Assembly: GCF_004341515.1 (NCBI RefSeq) | Contig: NZ_SLZF01000015.1 | Location: 62,001-126,000 of the forward strand | Direction of reading: 5' to 3' | DNA: 64,000 nucleotides | DNA from: Allobosea sp. BK604 | GTDB lineage: Bacteria > Pseudomonadota > Alphaproteobacteria > Rhizobiales > Beijerinckiaceae | Shown: piece by piece, positions 45,229 through 53,653 of the stretch | Numbering within the stretch: position 1 is the stretch's first letter | Layout: the number at the start of each line of letters is the position of its first letter | Program-made: the position numbers and the translations under genes | Notes under the pieces: generated by a model | What the model was told of the DNA's origin: nothing | Seen by the model: only the letters and a program-made list of their open reading frames with translations | The model's database searches: none

Positions 45229-45351
45229 GTCATTGCGAGGAGCGTAGCGACGAAGCAATCCAGGGGGACGTGGAGCGCTGACGCTCCTGGATTGCATCGC
45301 GGAGCCGGTGCTCGGGCTTGCCGAAGGCAAGACCCCGGTGCTCGCACTGAC
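45229..45351. repeat. CAATCCAGG palindromic element, extended copy
   Basis: GTCATTGCGAGGAGCGTAGC...GAAGCAATCCAGGGGG faces CTCCTGGATTGCATCGCGG. The right side is followed by an inserted GCCGGTGCTCGGGCTTGCCG palindrome-like segment before CTCGCACTGAC. It lies between gcdH and the aldehyde dehydrogenase gene. Confidence 0.75.
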
Positions 45352-45369
45352 GGCGTGGCTGCCTGGTCC

Positions 45370-46893
45370 TCAGGCATCCACATCGAAGCTGACGCCCTGC
45401 GCCAGCGGCAAGGTCGTGCCGTAGTTCAGCGTATTGGTAGCGCGGCGCATATAGGCTTTCCAGGCATCGGAGCCGGCCTCGCGGCCGCCGCCCGTCTCCT
45501 TCTCGCCGCCGAAGGCCCCGCCGATCTCGGCGCCGGACGGGCCGATATTGACGTTGGCGATGCCGCAATCCGAGCCTTCCGCCGAGACGAAGGTCTCCGC
45601 CTCGCGCATGTCGAGCGTGAAGATCGAGGAGGAGAGGCCGGCGCCGACCGCGTTCTGCAGCGAGATCGCCTGGTCCAGCGTCTTGTATTTCATCACGTAG
45701 AGGATCGGCGCGAAGGTCTCGCGCTCGACCGGGCCGGTCTGCTCGGGCATCTCGACGAGCGCGGGACGGACATAGAAGCCGCCCGCGCCGATATCGACCT
45801 TCTCGCCGCCCTGGACCTTGCCGCCGGCGGCGCGCGCCTCGGAGAGTGCGGCCTGCATGCCCTTATAGGCGGCCTCGTCGACCAGCGGGCCGACCAGCAC
45901 GCCGGCCTCGCGCGGATCGCCGATCTTGACGCTGCCATAGACCTTGGCGAGGCGCGGGATCAGCGCGTCATAGACGCTCTCATGGACGATCAGGCGGCGC
46001 AGCGTGGTGCAGCGCTGGCCGGCCGTGCCCATGGCGGCGAAGGCGATGCCGCGCAGGGCGAGGTCGAGATCGGCCGAGGGCGCGACGATCGCGGCATTGT
46101 TGCCGCCGAGCTCCAGGATGGCGCGGGCGAAGCGGGCGGCGAGCTTCTGGCCGACCTCCTTGCCCATCCGGGTCGAGCCGGTGGCCGAGACGACCGGGAC
46201 GCGGGGGTCGGAGACCAGCGCATCGCCGATCTCGCGGCCGCCGATCAGCACTTCCGAGAGGCCGACCGGCGCCTCGGGCCCGAAGCGCTTCATCGCGCGC
46301 TCGGTGATCGCCTGGACGGCGAGCGCCGTCAGCGGGGTCTTCTCGGAGGGCTTCCAGACGACGCTGTCGCCGCAGACGAAGGCGAGCGCCGCATTCCACG
46401 ACCAGACCGCGACCGGGAAGTTGAAGGCCGAGATCACGCCGCAGACGCCGAGCGGATGCCAGGTCTCCATCATCCGGTGGTTGGCGCGCTCGGTCGCGAT
46501 GGTGAGGCCGTAGAGCTGGCGCGACAGGCCGACGGCGAAGTCGCAGATATCGATCATCTCCTGGACTTCGCCCAGGCCCTCGGAGGTGACCTTGCCGGCT
46601 TCCAGCGTCACCAGCAGGCCGAGATCGGCCTTGTGCGTGCGCAGCTCCTCGCCGAGCAGGCGGACGAATTCGCCGCGCCGCGGCGCGGGCACCTTGCGCC
46701 AGGCGAGGTAGGCGGCCTGGGCCCGGCCGATCGCGGCCTGGGCCTCGGCGGCGCTGGTCTCGCGCAGCGTGGCGACCGTCTCGCCGGTGATCGGCGAATG
46801 CGCGACCAGGCCCTTGGAGGCGAAGGCGCTGTCGGACACTCCGAGGCGCTTCAGCAGCGCGAGCGTATCCTGCGGCAGAGCGGTGGCAGCCAT
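45370..46893 (-). CDS. amaB: Aldehyde dehydrogenase, L-piperidine-6-carboxylate / 2-aminoadipate semialdehyde type
   Basis: From the ATG at 46893 the protein has 507 residues. Family landmarks are SAFNFPVAVWSWNAALAFVCGDSVVWKPSEK (155-185), catalytic E261 (ELGGNNAAIV) and catalytic C295 (AGQRCTTLRRL). The segments THKADLGLLVTLEAGK and GSDCGIANVNIGPSGAEIGGAFGGEKETGGGREAGSD are typical of the ALDH7 / antiquitin group, which oxidises 2-aminoadipate semialdehyde (in equilibrium with piperidine-6-carboxylate). The neighbouring gcdH, divergent LysR and DadA-like genes support lysine or pipecolate catabolism. The longer open frame to 47214 runs across the LysR promoter and is not used. Symbol given on family resemblance. 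Confidence 0.88.
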   Translation of the reverse strand: MAATALPQDTLALLKRLGVSDSAFASKGLVAHSPITGETVATLRETSAAEAQAAIGRAQAAYLAWRKVPAPRRGEFVRLLGEELRTHKADLGLLVTLEAGKVTSEGLGEVQEMIDICDFAVGLSRQLYGLTIATERANHRMMETWHPLGVCGVISAFNFPVAVWSWNAALAFVCGDSVVWKPSEKTPLTALAVQAITERAMKRFGPEAPVGLSEVLIGGREIGDALVSDPRVPVVSATGSTRMGKEVGQKLAARFARAILELGGNNAAIVAPSADLDLALRGIAFAAMGTAGQRCTTLRRLIVHESVYDALIPRLAKVYGSVKIGDPREAGVLVGPLVDEAAYKGMQAALSEARAAGGKVQGGEKVDIGAGGFYVRPALVEMPEQTGPVERETFAPILYVMKYKTLDQAISLQNAVGAGLSSSIFTLDMREAETFVSAEGSDCGIANVNIGPSGAEIGGAFGGEKETGGGREAGSDAWKAYMRRATNTLNYGTTLPLAQGVSFDVDA

Positions 46894-47038
46894 GTCGATC
46901 CCATACCTTCCGTCAAACACGATAAGCCTCAGCCCGGTTTCAGGCGTGCCCGAGCCCGGCGAGGATCGGGGTGAAAATAGGCATTCACCCGCATGATTGC
47001 AGAATGCCCGCTTCCGCAGGTCTCCGGCAACCGATATG

Positions 47039-47058
47039 TTCTCACCACTTGGTGAGAA
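47039..47058. promoter_or_regulatory. 20-bp palindromic operator in the LysR-amaB intergenic region
   Basis: TTCTCACCACTTGGTGAGAA has 9-bp perfect arms around CT. It ends 6 bp before the LysR ATG, over its ribosome site, and about 145 bp upstream of the divergent aldehyde dehydrogenase start. An autoregulatory LysR site is the likely role. Confidence 0.6.
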
Positions 47059-47064
47059 TAGGTC

Positions 47065-47979
47065 ATGAACTCGGAGCTCATTCCAGGACGCCTCTCGGTG
47101 CCTTCGCTGTCGGCGCTCGCCGCCTTCGAGGCGGCGGCCCGGCATGGCAGCTTCACCCGCGCTGCCGAGGAGCTGAACCTCACCCAGGGCGCGGTCAGCC
47201 GGCAGGTGGCGCATCTTGAGAAAGTCCTGGGCGTCAGCCTGTTCCAGCGGGTGCGCAAGCGTGTCAGCCTCACTGCCGCGGGTAGCGCCTATGCCGCCGA
47301 GATCCGTGATGGATTGTCACGACTGGCCGCTGCCACCGTCTCCGCAATGGCCTTCCGCGGCGCGGCCGGCGTACTCAACCTCGCCATCCTGCCGACTTTC
47401 GGCACACGTTGGCTGATCCCGCGCCTGCCGCGCTTCATCGAGGCCCATCCCGGCATCACCATCAATTTCGCGACGCGGTTGGTACCGTTCGATTTCAGCC
47501 GCGAGGAGGTCGACGCCGCCATCCATTTTGGTGATCCGGTCTGGCCCGGCGCGGTATTGCACCGCCTGATGGGCGAGGAGGTGGTTCCCGTTGCCGCGCC
47601 TTCGCTGATCGCGCGCGCCGGCATTGTCGCAGCCGCCGATATGCTGCGTGTGCCGCTGCTGCAGCAATCGACCCGGCCACGCGCCTGGGCCAACTGGCTG
47701 GAGCAGCAGGGCCTGCCGCCCGAGCGCGCCATGATGGGCCCGCGCTTCGAGCAATTCGCCATGGTCTCGCAGGCAGCCGTCGCGGGGCTCGGCCTCGCCA
47801 TCGTGCCGCGCTTCCTGATCGAGGAGGAGTTGCGCTCCGGCGCGCTCGTCGTCCCGGTCGACCGGCCGGTCGCCGGCTCGGAGGGCTATTACCTCGTTTA
47901 TCCCGAGGCCAAGGCCGGGCTGCCGACCGTGATCGCCTTCCGTGATTGGCTGCTTGGCGAATTCGCCGTGACGGCCTGA
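47065..47979 (+). CDS. LysR family transcriptional regulator (GcvA-like)
   Basis: The 304-residue protein has an N-terminal winged helix (LSALAAFEAAARHGSFTRAAEELNLTQGAVSRQVAHLEKVLG, about 15-56) and a C-terminal effector domain with LNLAILPTFGTRWLIPRLPRF, typical of the GcvA/AmpR-like branch. It is divergent from the aldehyde dehydrogenase gene and ahead of the DadA-like oxidoreductase. It probably controls the lysine/pipecolate genes on both sides. A perfect palindrome overlaps its own translation start region. Confidence 0.93.
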   Translation: MNSELIPGRLSVPSLSALAAFEAAARHGSFTRAAEELNLTQGAVSRQVAHLEKVLGVSLFQRVRKRVSLTAAGSAYAAEIRDGLSRLAAATVSAMAFRGAAGVLNLAILPTFGTRWLIPRLPRFIEAHPGITINFATRLVPFDFSREEVDAAIHFGDPVWPGAVLHRLMGEEVVPVAAPSLIARAGIVAAADMLRVPLLQQSTRPRAWANWLEQQGLPPERAMMGPRFEQFAMVSQAAVAGLGLAIVPRFLIEEELRSGALVVPVDRPVAGSEGYYLVYPEAKAGLPTVIAFRDWLLGEFAVTA

Positions 47980-48070
47980 CACTCGACAAGCGCCTTCAGC
48001 CTTGCCATTCATGCGCTGAATTCACCAACCTCGCTGGCGCTGCGGCGCAGGCAGAGCGCGAAGGCCCGCC

Positions 48071-49291
48071 ATGTCCTCCTCGTCCGAGACAGCCGATGTC
48101 GTGATTTGCGGCGGCGCCGCGATCGGTTCCTCCGTCGCCTATCACCTCGCTGCCGATCCCGGCTTCAACGGCAGGGTGATCGTGATCGAGAAGGATCCGA
48201 CCTATCGCTACTCCGCCTCCGCGCTCTCGGCGGCCTCGATCAGGCAGCAATTCTCCAGCCCCGTGAACATCCGGATCTCGCTCTTCGGCATCGATTTTTT
48301 GCGCAATATCGGCAACCACCTGGCCGTCGACGGCGAGGCGCCGGCGATCGATCTGCACGAAGGCGGGTACCTCTACGTGGCCAGTCCGGACGGCAGCCAT
48401 ATTCTTGAGCAAAATCAAAAGCTTCAACAGGAAGAAGGCGCCGATATCGCGATTTATGCTGCGGACATGCTGCGCAGCAAATTCGCCTGGCTGAACACTG
48501 CCGACCTCGCCTGCGGCACCTATGGCGTCAGCGGCGAGGGCTGGTTCGATGGCTGGGCCGTGCTGCAGGCCTTTCGCAGGAAGGCGAGGGCGCTCGGCGT
48601 CGAATACCGGCAGGGCGAGGTCGCCCGCTACGTCACCGACGGCGGCAGGCTGGTCGGCGTCGAGCTTGCAGATGGCAGCCGGATCGCCTGCGGCGCGGCG
48701 GTCAACGCCTCCGGCACGCATGGCGCGCGCCTAGCGGCGACGGCCGGCATCGCCATCCCCGTCAAGTCGATGAAGCGCTATGTCTTCAGCTTCACTTGCA
48801 AGGGCGAGGTCGAGAATTGCCCGCTGCTGATCGACACGTCCGGCGCCTATTGCCGGCCGGAAGGCAAACGCGGCAACGAGGGCCAGATGTTCATCTGCGG
48901 CGCTTCGCCGCCGGCCGAGCTCGACCGCGAATGGATCGAGACCGACGCCGATGTCGAGGATGTCGACTGGTCCTTCTTCGAGGAGCATGTCTGGGCGCCG
49001 CTCGCCCATCGCGTGCCCGCTTTCGAGGCGATCAAGCCCGGCCGCGCCTGGGCAGGGCCCTATGACATGAACGAGCTCGACGGCAACGCCATCCTCGGCC
49101 CGGCCGTCGGCCTGCCCAATCTCTACCTCGCCAACGGCTTCTCCGGCCATGGCCTGCAGCAATCGCCGGCGGTCGGGCGCGGGCTTGCCGAGCACATCCT
49201 GCATGGCCGCTATCGCACGCTCGACCTTGCCGATCTCGGCCACGAGCGCATCGTCGCGCGCCGGCCTCTGACGGAGGCCAATATCATCTGA
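48071..49291 (+). CDS. FAD-dependent amine/amino-acid oxidoreductase (DAO/DadA superfamily)
   Basis: The 406-residue protein starts with an FAD-binding beta-alpha-beta fold, VVICGGAAIGSSVAYHLA (10-27; the second Gly of the usual GxGxxG is Ala), then IVIEKD. The segment SASALSAASIRQQFSSPVN resembles the FOXRED1 / sarcosine-oxidase-like group, and the C-terminus has LPNLYLANGFSGHGLQQSPAVGRGLAE, the FAD-closing region. Members oxidise secondary or primary amines. Beside the amaB and gcdH genes it could act on pipecolate or a related cyclic imino acid, as AmaA does in Pseudomonas. Substrate assignment is inference. Confidence 0.88.
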   Translation: MSSSSETADVVICGGAAIGSSVAYHLAADPGFNGRVIVIEKDPTYRYSASALSAASIRQQFSSPVNIRISLFGIDFLRNIGNHLAVDGEAPAIDLHEGGYLYVASPDGSHILEQNQKLQQEEGADIAIYAADMLRSKFAWLNTADLACGTYGVSGEGWFDGWAVLQAFRRKARALGVEYRQGEVARYVTDGGRLVGVELADGSRIACGAAVNASGTHGARLAATAGIAIPVKSMKRYVFSFTCKGEVENCPLLIDTSGAYCRPEGKRGNEGQMFICGASPPAELDREWIETDADVEDVDWSFFEEHVWAPLAHRVPAFEAIKPGRAWAGPYDMNELDGNAILGPAVGLPNLYLANGFSGHGLQQSPAVGRGLAEHILHGRYRTLDLADLGHERIVARRPLTEANII

Positions 49292-49304
49292 GGACCCGTC
49301 AGCG

Positions 49305-49811
49305 ATGCTCGATCCGGCCTATGTCCAGCTCATGGCCCGCTACAATGCCTGGCAGAACAAAAGTCTCTGCGAGGCCGCAGACCAGCTCGACGACGAGGGC
49401 CGCTGGCGTGATCGCGGCGCTTTCTTCAAGTCGATCGCCGGCACGTTCAATCACGTCCTCTGGGCCGACGAGGTCTGGCTCTCGCGCCTGATCGGCACGC
49501 CGAAGCCTCCGATCGGCGGGCGCGATTCATCGACCTATCTGAAAGATTGGAACGCGTTCCGCCGCCTCCGCACCGAGCGCGACGCGCAGATTCTCGACTG
49601 GGCGCAGGCGGTGGACGCCAAATGGCTGCGCGGCACGCTGATCTGGTATTCGGGCGCTGCCGGCCGCGAGATGGGCAAGCCGCGCGCCTTCGTCATCACG
49701 CATCTCTTCAATCACCAGACCCATCATCGCGGCCAGATTCACGCCATGCTCACGGCGGCCGGCACCAAGCCCGAGGATACCGACCTCTTCCTGGTCGACG
49801 AGCCGCACTGA
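49305..49811 (+). CDS. DinB family protein
   Basis: The 168-residue protein has the four-helix DinB/YfiT fold. It starts LMARYNAWQNKSLCEAADQL, has FNHVLWADEVWLSRL (first metal histidine, about residue 47), and ends THLFNHQTHHRGQIHAML with the other two metal-site histidines. Some DinB members act as metal-dependent thiol transferases, but the role here is unknown. It follows the flavoprotein gene after 13 bp and may share its transcript. Confidence 0.92.
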   Translation: MLDPAYVQLMARYNAWQNKSLCEAADQLDDEGRWRDRGAFFKSIAGTFNHVLWADEVWLSRLIGTPKPPIGGRDSSTYLKDWNAFRRLRTERDAQILDWAQAVDAKWLRGTLIWYSGAAGREMGKPRAFVITHLFNHQTHHRGQIHAMLTAAGTKPEDTDLFLVDEPH

Positions 49812-49820
49812 CACACCGTC

Positions 49821-49900
49821 GTCATTGCGAGCGCAGCGAAGCAATCCAGGGCAGTTGGGCGCCCAGTCCTCCTGGATTGCTTCGCTTCGCTCGCAATGAC
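49821..49900. repeat. CAATCCAGG palindromic element, near-perfect copy
   Basis: Arms of 30 bp (49821-49850 and 49871-49900) pair with a single mismatch around a 20-base spacer that contains GGGCGCCC. The arms begin GTCATTGCGAGCG and end in CAATCCAGG. It lies between the convergent DinB and membrane-protein genes and could form a strong hairpin in both transcripts. Confidence 0.92.
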
Positions 49901-49903
49901 GGC

Positions 49904-50413
49904 CTAGGCTTCCTCCGCTGCCGGAGCCTTGCGCGACGGGGATTTCTCCTTCTCTCCGTCCTTCATGTCCGGCACCACCGCCGTGGTGTTCTGGCTGAGC
50001 TTCTGGAACAGGCCGAGCCCGACCATGGCGACGACCGCGAGCAGCACGAGCAGGCCGGGATAGACGATGTCGCTCATCGAGGTCCGCGATGCCTTGGTGA
50101 TCAGAACCAGCGATTCCAGGCTGAGGGCGATGATGATGATCGTCATGAACTTGGTCAGCGAGCCCCGCGCCTCGGCCGGGCGGCGCAGCTCACGATCGCT
50201 GATCACCTCCTCCTCGAACAGGAACTTGCCGACATCGGCGACGGCGACCGCGATGATGATCAGCCCGATCCCGTCGAGCATCGTCTCGAGGGCCCAATCC
50301 CCGGTCCAGAACCCGGTCACGGTACGCCAGATCGCGACCAGCATCAGCATGACCGAGGCCGCGAGCAGCGCGCTCGATATCCCCGTGTAGAGAATGCGGC
50401 TGAAGATCATCAT
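49904..50413 (-). CDS. Uncharacterised four-helix membrane protein
   Basis: From the ATG at 50413 the protein has 169 residues. Four hydrophobic segments are visible: ILYTGISSALLAASVMLMLVAIW, LDGIGLIIIAVAVADVGKFL, TKFMTIIIIALSLESLVLI and IVYPGLLVLLAVVAMVGLG. The C-terminal tail is charged and disordered-looking (MKDGEKEKSPSRKAPAAEEA). I do not recognise a named family. It is divergent from the LysE gene across 150 bp. A longer open frame continues to 51292 on this strand but opposes the LysE gene and is a shadow. Confidence 0.8.
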   Translation of the reverse strand: MMIFSRILYTGISSALLAASVMLMLVAIWRTVTGFWTGDWALETMLDGIGLIIIAVAVADVGKFLFEEEVISDRELRRPAEARGSLTKFMTIIIIALSLESLVLITKASRTSMSDIVYPGLLVLLAVVAMVGLGLFQKLSQNTTAVVPDMKDGEKEKSPSRKAPAAEEA

Positions 50414-50563
50414 GCGGCTTGCCCCCAGGAGTATGCGCCGATCGGATCCGGCTCCAGCGCTGCTGCTGGCGTGAGAAACTGGCATGGCAGCACCCTGTTC
50501 CCTGCTCTTGCCGGAAACCGCCTCCGCGTGCAGTTTGCCGGCACCGCGCCGGGGAGCTGTTTC

Positions 50564-51196
50564 ATGCCTGAGATGTCGAGCCTGCTTGCCTTCGCCCTGG
50601 TCGCGCTCGGCATGGTGCTGACGCCCGGCCCGAACATGATCTACCTGATCTCGCGCTCGATCTCGCAGGGGCGGCTGGCCGGCCTGATCTCGCTCGGCGG
50701 CGTCGCGCTCGGCTTCGTCTTCTACATGCTCTGTGCCGCCTTCGGCATCACCGCGCTGCTCTTTGCCGTGCCCTATGCCTATGACGCCCTGCGCTTCGGT
50801 GGCGCGGCCTATCTGCTCTGGCTCGCCTGGCAGGCGGTGCGGCCGGGCGGGCGCTCGCCCTTCCAGGTCCGTGACCTGCCGCATGACAGCCCGCGCAAGC
50901 TGTTCATGATGGGCTTCGTCACCAACCTGCTCAACCCGAAGATCGCGATGCTCTATCTCGCGCTCTTGCCGCAATTCATCGACCCGGCGGCGGGCAGCGT
51001 GCTCGCGCAGTCCGTCGTGCTGGGCGCGATCCAGATCGTCATCAGCGTCAGCGTCAACGCGATGATCGCTTTCGCGGCCGGCAGCATCGCGCTCTTCCTG
51101 TGCACGCGCCCGCTCTGGGCGGTGGTGCAGCGCTGGCTGATGGGCACCGTCCTTGCAGGACTGGCGCTGAAGATGGCGACGGAGGCACAGCGCTGA
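50564..51196 (+). CDS. LysE family amino acid exporter
   Basis: The 210-residue protein has about six membrane helices and the LysE/RhtB family signature MVLTPGPNMIYLISRSISQGRLAGLISLGG at about 18-47, followed by FVTNLLNPKIAMLYLALLPQFI near the middle. Members export lysine, arginine, threonine, homoserine lactones and similar compounds. Proximity to the lysine-type catabolic genes makes a basic or related amino acid plausible, but the substrate is not set by the sequence. Confidence 0.92.
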   Translation: MPEMSSLLAFALVALGMVLTPGPNMIYLISRSISQGRLAGLISLGGVALGFVFYMLCAAFGITALLFAVPYAYDALRFGGAAYLLWLAWQAVRPGGRSPFQVRDLPHDSPRKLFMMGFVTNLLNPKIAMLYLALLPQFIDPAAGSVLAQSVVLGAIQIVISVSVNAMIAFAAGSIALFLCTRPLWAVVQRWLMGTVLAGLALKMATEAQR

Positions 51197-51315
51197 CGGC
51201 GCTGCACAGGCTTTCGGCAGCGTCGATTTGCATCGTTTCCAGAGATTGGGCATTGGGCCATGAGCGGCGTCCGGCCGGCGTTCCGGCCGCATCGCGCGGT
51301 TAGCAGGAGTTATCC

Positions 51316-52506
51316 ATGAGTGTCGCCAACGGCCGGGCTCTGCTCGCGATTCCCGGTCCGACCAACGTTCCCGACCGCGTGCTGCAGGCGATGATGCGGC
51401 CGGCGGAGGAGCTTGCCTCCGACACGATCTGCAATCTGACCGAAACGCTCCTGGCCGATCTCAAGAAGGTCTTCCGCACCAAGGGCGAGACATTCCTCTA
51501 CGCCGCCAATGGCCATGGCGGCTGGGAAGCGGCGCTGACCAATGTCCTCTCCCGCGGCGACAAGATCCTGACCCTGGCCAGCGGCCGCTTCGCAGTCGGC
51601 TGGGGCGAAATGGCGCGTTTCATGGGCGCCGATGTCGAGGTGCTGGCTGGCTCCTGGCGCGCTGCCGTCGATCCTGCCGCGCTGGAAGAGCGCCTGCGCC
51701 AGGACGTCAGGCACGAGATCAAGGCCGTCCTCACCGTGCAGATCGACACCGCCTCCGGCGTGGTCAACGACATCCCGGCGATCCGCAGGGCGATCGATGC
51801 CGCCGGCCATCCGGCGCTGCTGATGGTCGATGGCGTCGCCTCGCTCGGCTGCATGCCATTCGAGATGGATGAATGGGGCGTCGATGTCGCGATGTCGGCC
51901 TCGCAGAAAGGGCTGATGACGCCGCCCGGCCTCGCCTTCGTCGCCGCGGGCGAGAAGGCGCTCGCCGCGCATCAGAATGCGACGATGCGCACGGGCTACT
52001 GGGACTGGACCGCCCGGATGAACCCGCTGCTCTACATGAAGCATTGCGGCACGCCCCCCGAGCATCTGATGTTCGGCCTGCGCGCCGCGCTGGACATGAT
52101 CTTCGGGGAGGGGCTGGAGGCGGTCTGGCGGCGCCACGCCCTGCTGGCCGGCGCAACCCGAGCCGCCGTCTCGAAATGGGTCGAGGGCCAGGTCCTGACC
52201 TATAATGTCGAGGAGCCGGCGCAGCGCGCGCCCTCGGTCACGACGATCCTGTTCCAGGGCGATCCGACGATGATCACCGATTATACGCGCAAGGTCTGCG
52301 GCGTGACGCTCGGGCTCGCGATCGGCGACCTTACCGGCAAGGGCTTCCGCATCGCCCATATGGGCCATGTCAACGCGCCGATGGTGCTCGGCAGCCTCAG
52401 CGCCGTCGAGATGGCCCTGCAGGCGCAGAACATCCCGCATGGCAGCGGCGGCGTCGCGGCAGCGATCGCGCATCTCAGCGAGGGCGCGCGCAACGGCGCA
52501 GCCTGA
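51316..52506 (+). CDS. Class V aminotransferase (serine/alanine-glyoxylate type)
   Basis: The 396-residue PLP enzyme starts LAIPGPTNVPDRVLQAMMRPAEE, typical of the serine-glyoxylate / alanine-glyoxylate aminotransferase group, with LYAANGHGGWEAALTNVLSRGD near residue 55. The PLP region has LMVDGVASLGCMPFEMDEWGVDVAMSASQKGLM, with the Schiff-base lysine in SASQKGL. It follows the LysE gene by 119 bp. The amino donor is not certain; serine, alanine or an aspartate-type donor with glyoxylate as acceptor are the usual pairs. Confidence 0.93.
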   Translation: MSVANGRALLAIPGPTNVPDRVLQAMMRPAEELASDTICNLTETLLADLKKVFRTKGETFLYAANGHGGWEAALTNVLSRGDKILTLASGRFAVGWGEMARFMGADVEVLAGSWRAAVDPAALEERLRQDVRHEIKAVLTVQIDTASGVVNDIPAIRRAIDAAGHPALLMVDGVASLGCMPFEMDEWGVDVAMSASQKGLMTPPGLAFVAAGEKALAAHQNATMRTGYWDWTARMNPLLYMKHCGTPPEHLMFGLRAALDMIFGEGLEAVWRRHALLAGATRAAVSKWVEGQVLTYNVEEPAQRAPSVTTILFQGDPTMITDYTRKVCGVTLGLAIGDLTGKGFRIAHMGHVNAPMVLGSLSAVEMALQAQNIPHGSGGVAAAIAHLSEGARNGAA

Positions 52507-52513
52507 CGCCGCC

Positions 52514-52570
52514 GTCATTACCGGCGCAGCGAAGTAATCCGGGGGCCTTACGCGCTCCCTTTGGCAATGA
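52514..52570. repeat. CAATCCAGG-type palindromic element, decayed copy
   Basis: GTCATTACCGGCGCAGCGAAG with GTAATCCGGGGG is a decayed left half of the family. The right half is reduced to GGCAATGA. It lies between the convergent aminotransferase and oxyR genes. Confidence 0.55.
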
Positions 52571-52574
52571 TTTG

Positions 52575-53525
52575 CTAGGCGCTTATCGGCAGGCTGATCC
52601 GACCCGTTTCGGCGGCCTGCGCGCGCTCGGCCGTCAGCGTCTCGCCGACCTCCGCCAGGATTCGCCCCAGCGCCTGGAAATCGTGTTTCCGGGGTGAGGT
52701 CTTGCGCCAGACCATGCCGATCGAGCGGCTCGGCTCCGGCTCGGCGAACCTGAACAGCTTCACCGGCATGTCCGGCCTGAGCTCGATCGGCAGTGCCATC
52801 GCCGGCATCAGGGTGGCGCCAAAGCCGTTCGCCACCATTTGCATGATGGTCGAGAGGCTGGAGGCGCCATATTGCCGGCGTGAGCCGCTTTGCGCCGTGC
52901 GGCAGAAGCTCAGCGCCTGGTCGCGCAGGCAATGGCCTTCCTCCAGCAGCAGGAGATTGTCGCCCGAGAGCGCGGCGGCAGGCGTGTATGGGTCGTCGCC
53001 ATCCTGGCTGGACGGCGTCACCAGCACGAAGCCGTCATCGAAGAGGTGCAGCGCTTCCAGCCCCGGCCGGTCGATCGGAAGGGAGAGCAGGGCGACATCG
53101 AGCCGCCCGTCGCTGAGCTCGTCTAGCAGCGTCGCGGTCTGTGTCTCGCGCAGGCGGAGCTCCAGCGCCGGATGGCGCTTCTGCAGCAGCGGCAGGGTCG
53201 CCGGCAGCAGATAGGGCGCGATCGAGGGGATGACGCCGAGATCGAGCTCGCCGCTGAGCAGGTTCGGCCTGTGCCTGGCGTGGTCGACCAGGTCGCTGGC
53301 CTCGATCAGGATGCGGCTGGCGCGCTCGGCGATCTCGCGGCCGATCTCGGTGAGCGCGATCGCGCCGCGGCGGCGCTCGACGAGCTGGCAGCCGAGCTGC
53401 GTCTCGAGCTCCTGAATCTGCAGCGAGAGCGCCGGCTGGCTGATATGGCATTCCTCGGCAGCCCGCCCGAAATGCCGGTGCCGCGCCACCGCGCCGAAAT
53501 AACGAAGCTGTTTCAGGGTGATCAT
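52575..53525 (-). CDS. oxyR: Hydrogen-peroxide-sensing LysR regulator
   Basis: The 316-residue protein has an N-terminal winged helix (LKQLRYFGAVARHRHFGRAAEECHISQPALSLQIQELE) and an effector domain with the OxyR redox pair: EEGHCLRDQALSFC, giving C199 and C208, the same numbers as in E. coli OxyR. Peroxide forms a disulfide between them and activates target genes. It is divergent from the catalase gene, the usual arrangement, and likely regulates it. Confidence 0.96.
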   Translation of the reverse strand: MITLKQLRYFGAVARHRHFGRAAEECHISQPALSLQIQELETQLGCQLVERRRGAIALTEIGREIAERASRILIEASDLVDHARHRPNLLSGELDLGVIPSIAPYLLPATLPLLQKRHPALELRLRETQTATLLDELSDGRLDVALLSLPIDRPGLEALHLFDDGFVLVTPSSQDGDDPYTPAAALSGDNLLLLEEGHCLRDQALSFCRTAQSGSRRQYGASSLSTIMQMVANGFGATLMPAMALPIELRPDMPVKLFRFAEPEPSRSIGMVWRKTSPRKHDFQALGRILAEVGETLTAERAQAAETGRISLPISA

Positions 53526-53653
53526 GGCGATTTGATAAACTTATCGATCGCCCGCGTAAATGCTATTGGACATCATCGTCACAAAGGGATGTTAGTTCCT
53601 CCAATTCGAAATCCGAGGCGCTCTGGGGGCGCAGTTCAACCGTGGAGGACCGC
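53526..53653. promoter_or_regulatory. oxyR-katA divergent promoter region
   Basis: The 128-bp gap contains GATAAACTTATC (53534-53545), a perfect 5-bp-arm inverted repeat, overlapping ATCGAT, and then GCTATTGG at 53562-53569. These half-sites look like an imperfect OxyR box (ATAG/CTAT elements spaced along one helical face). GGAGG at about 53644 is the katA ribosome site. Confidence 0.55.

Noticed and set aside
49904..51292. A single 462-codon minus-strand protein
   Set aside because: The part beyond 50413 opposes the LysE gene and is low-complexity. The membrane protein with start at 50413 accounts for the real coding signal.
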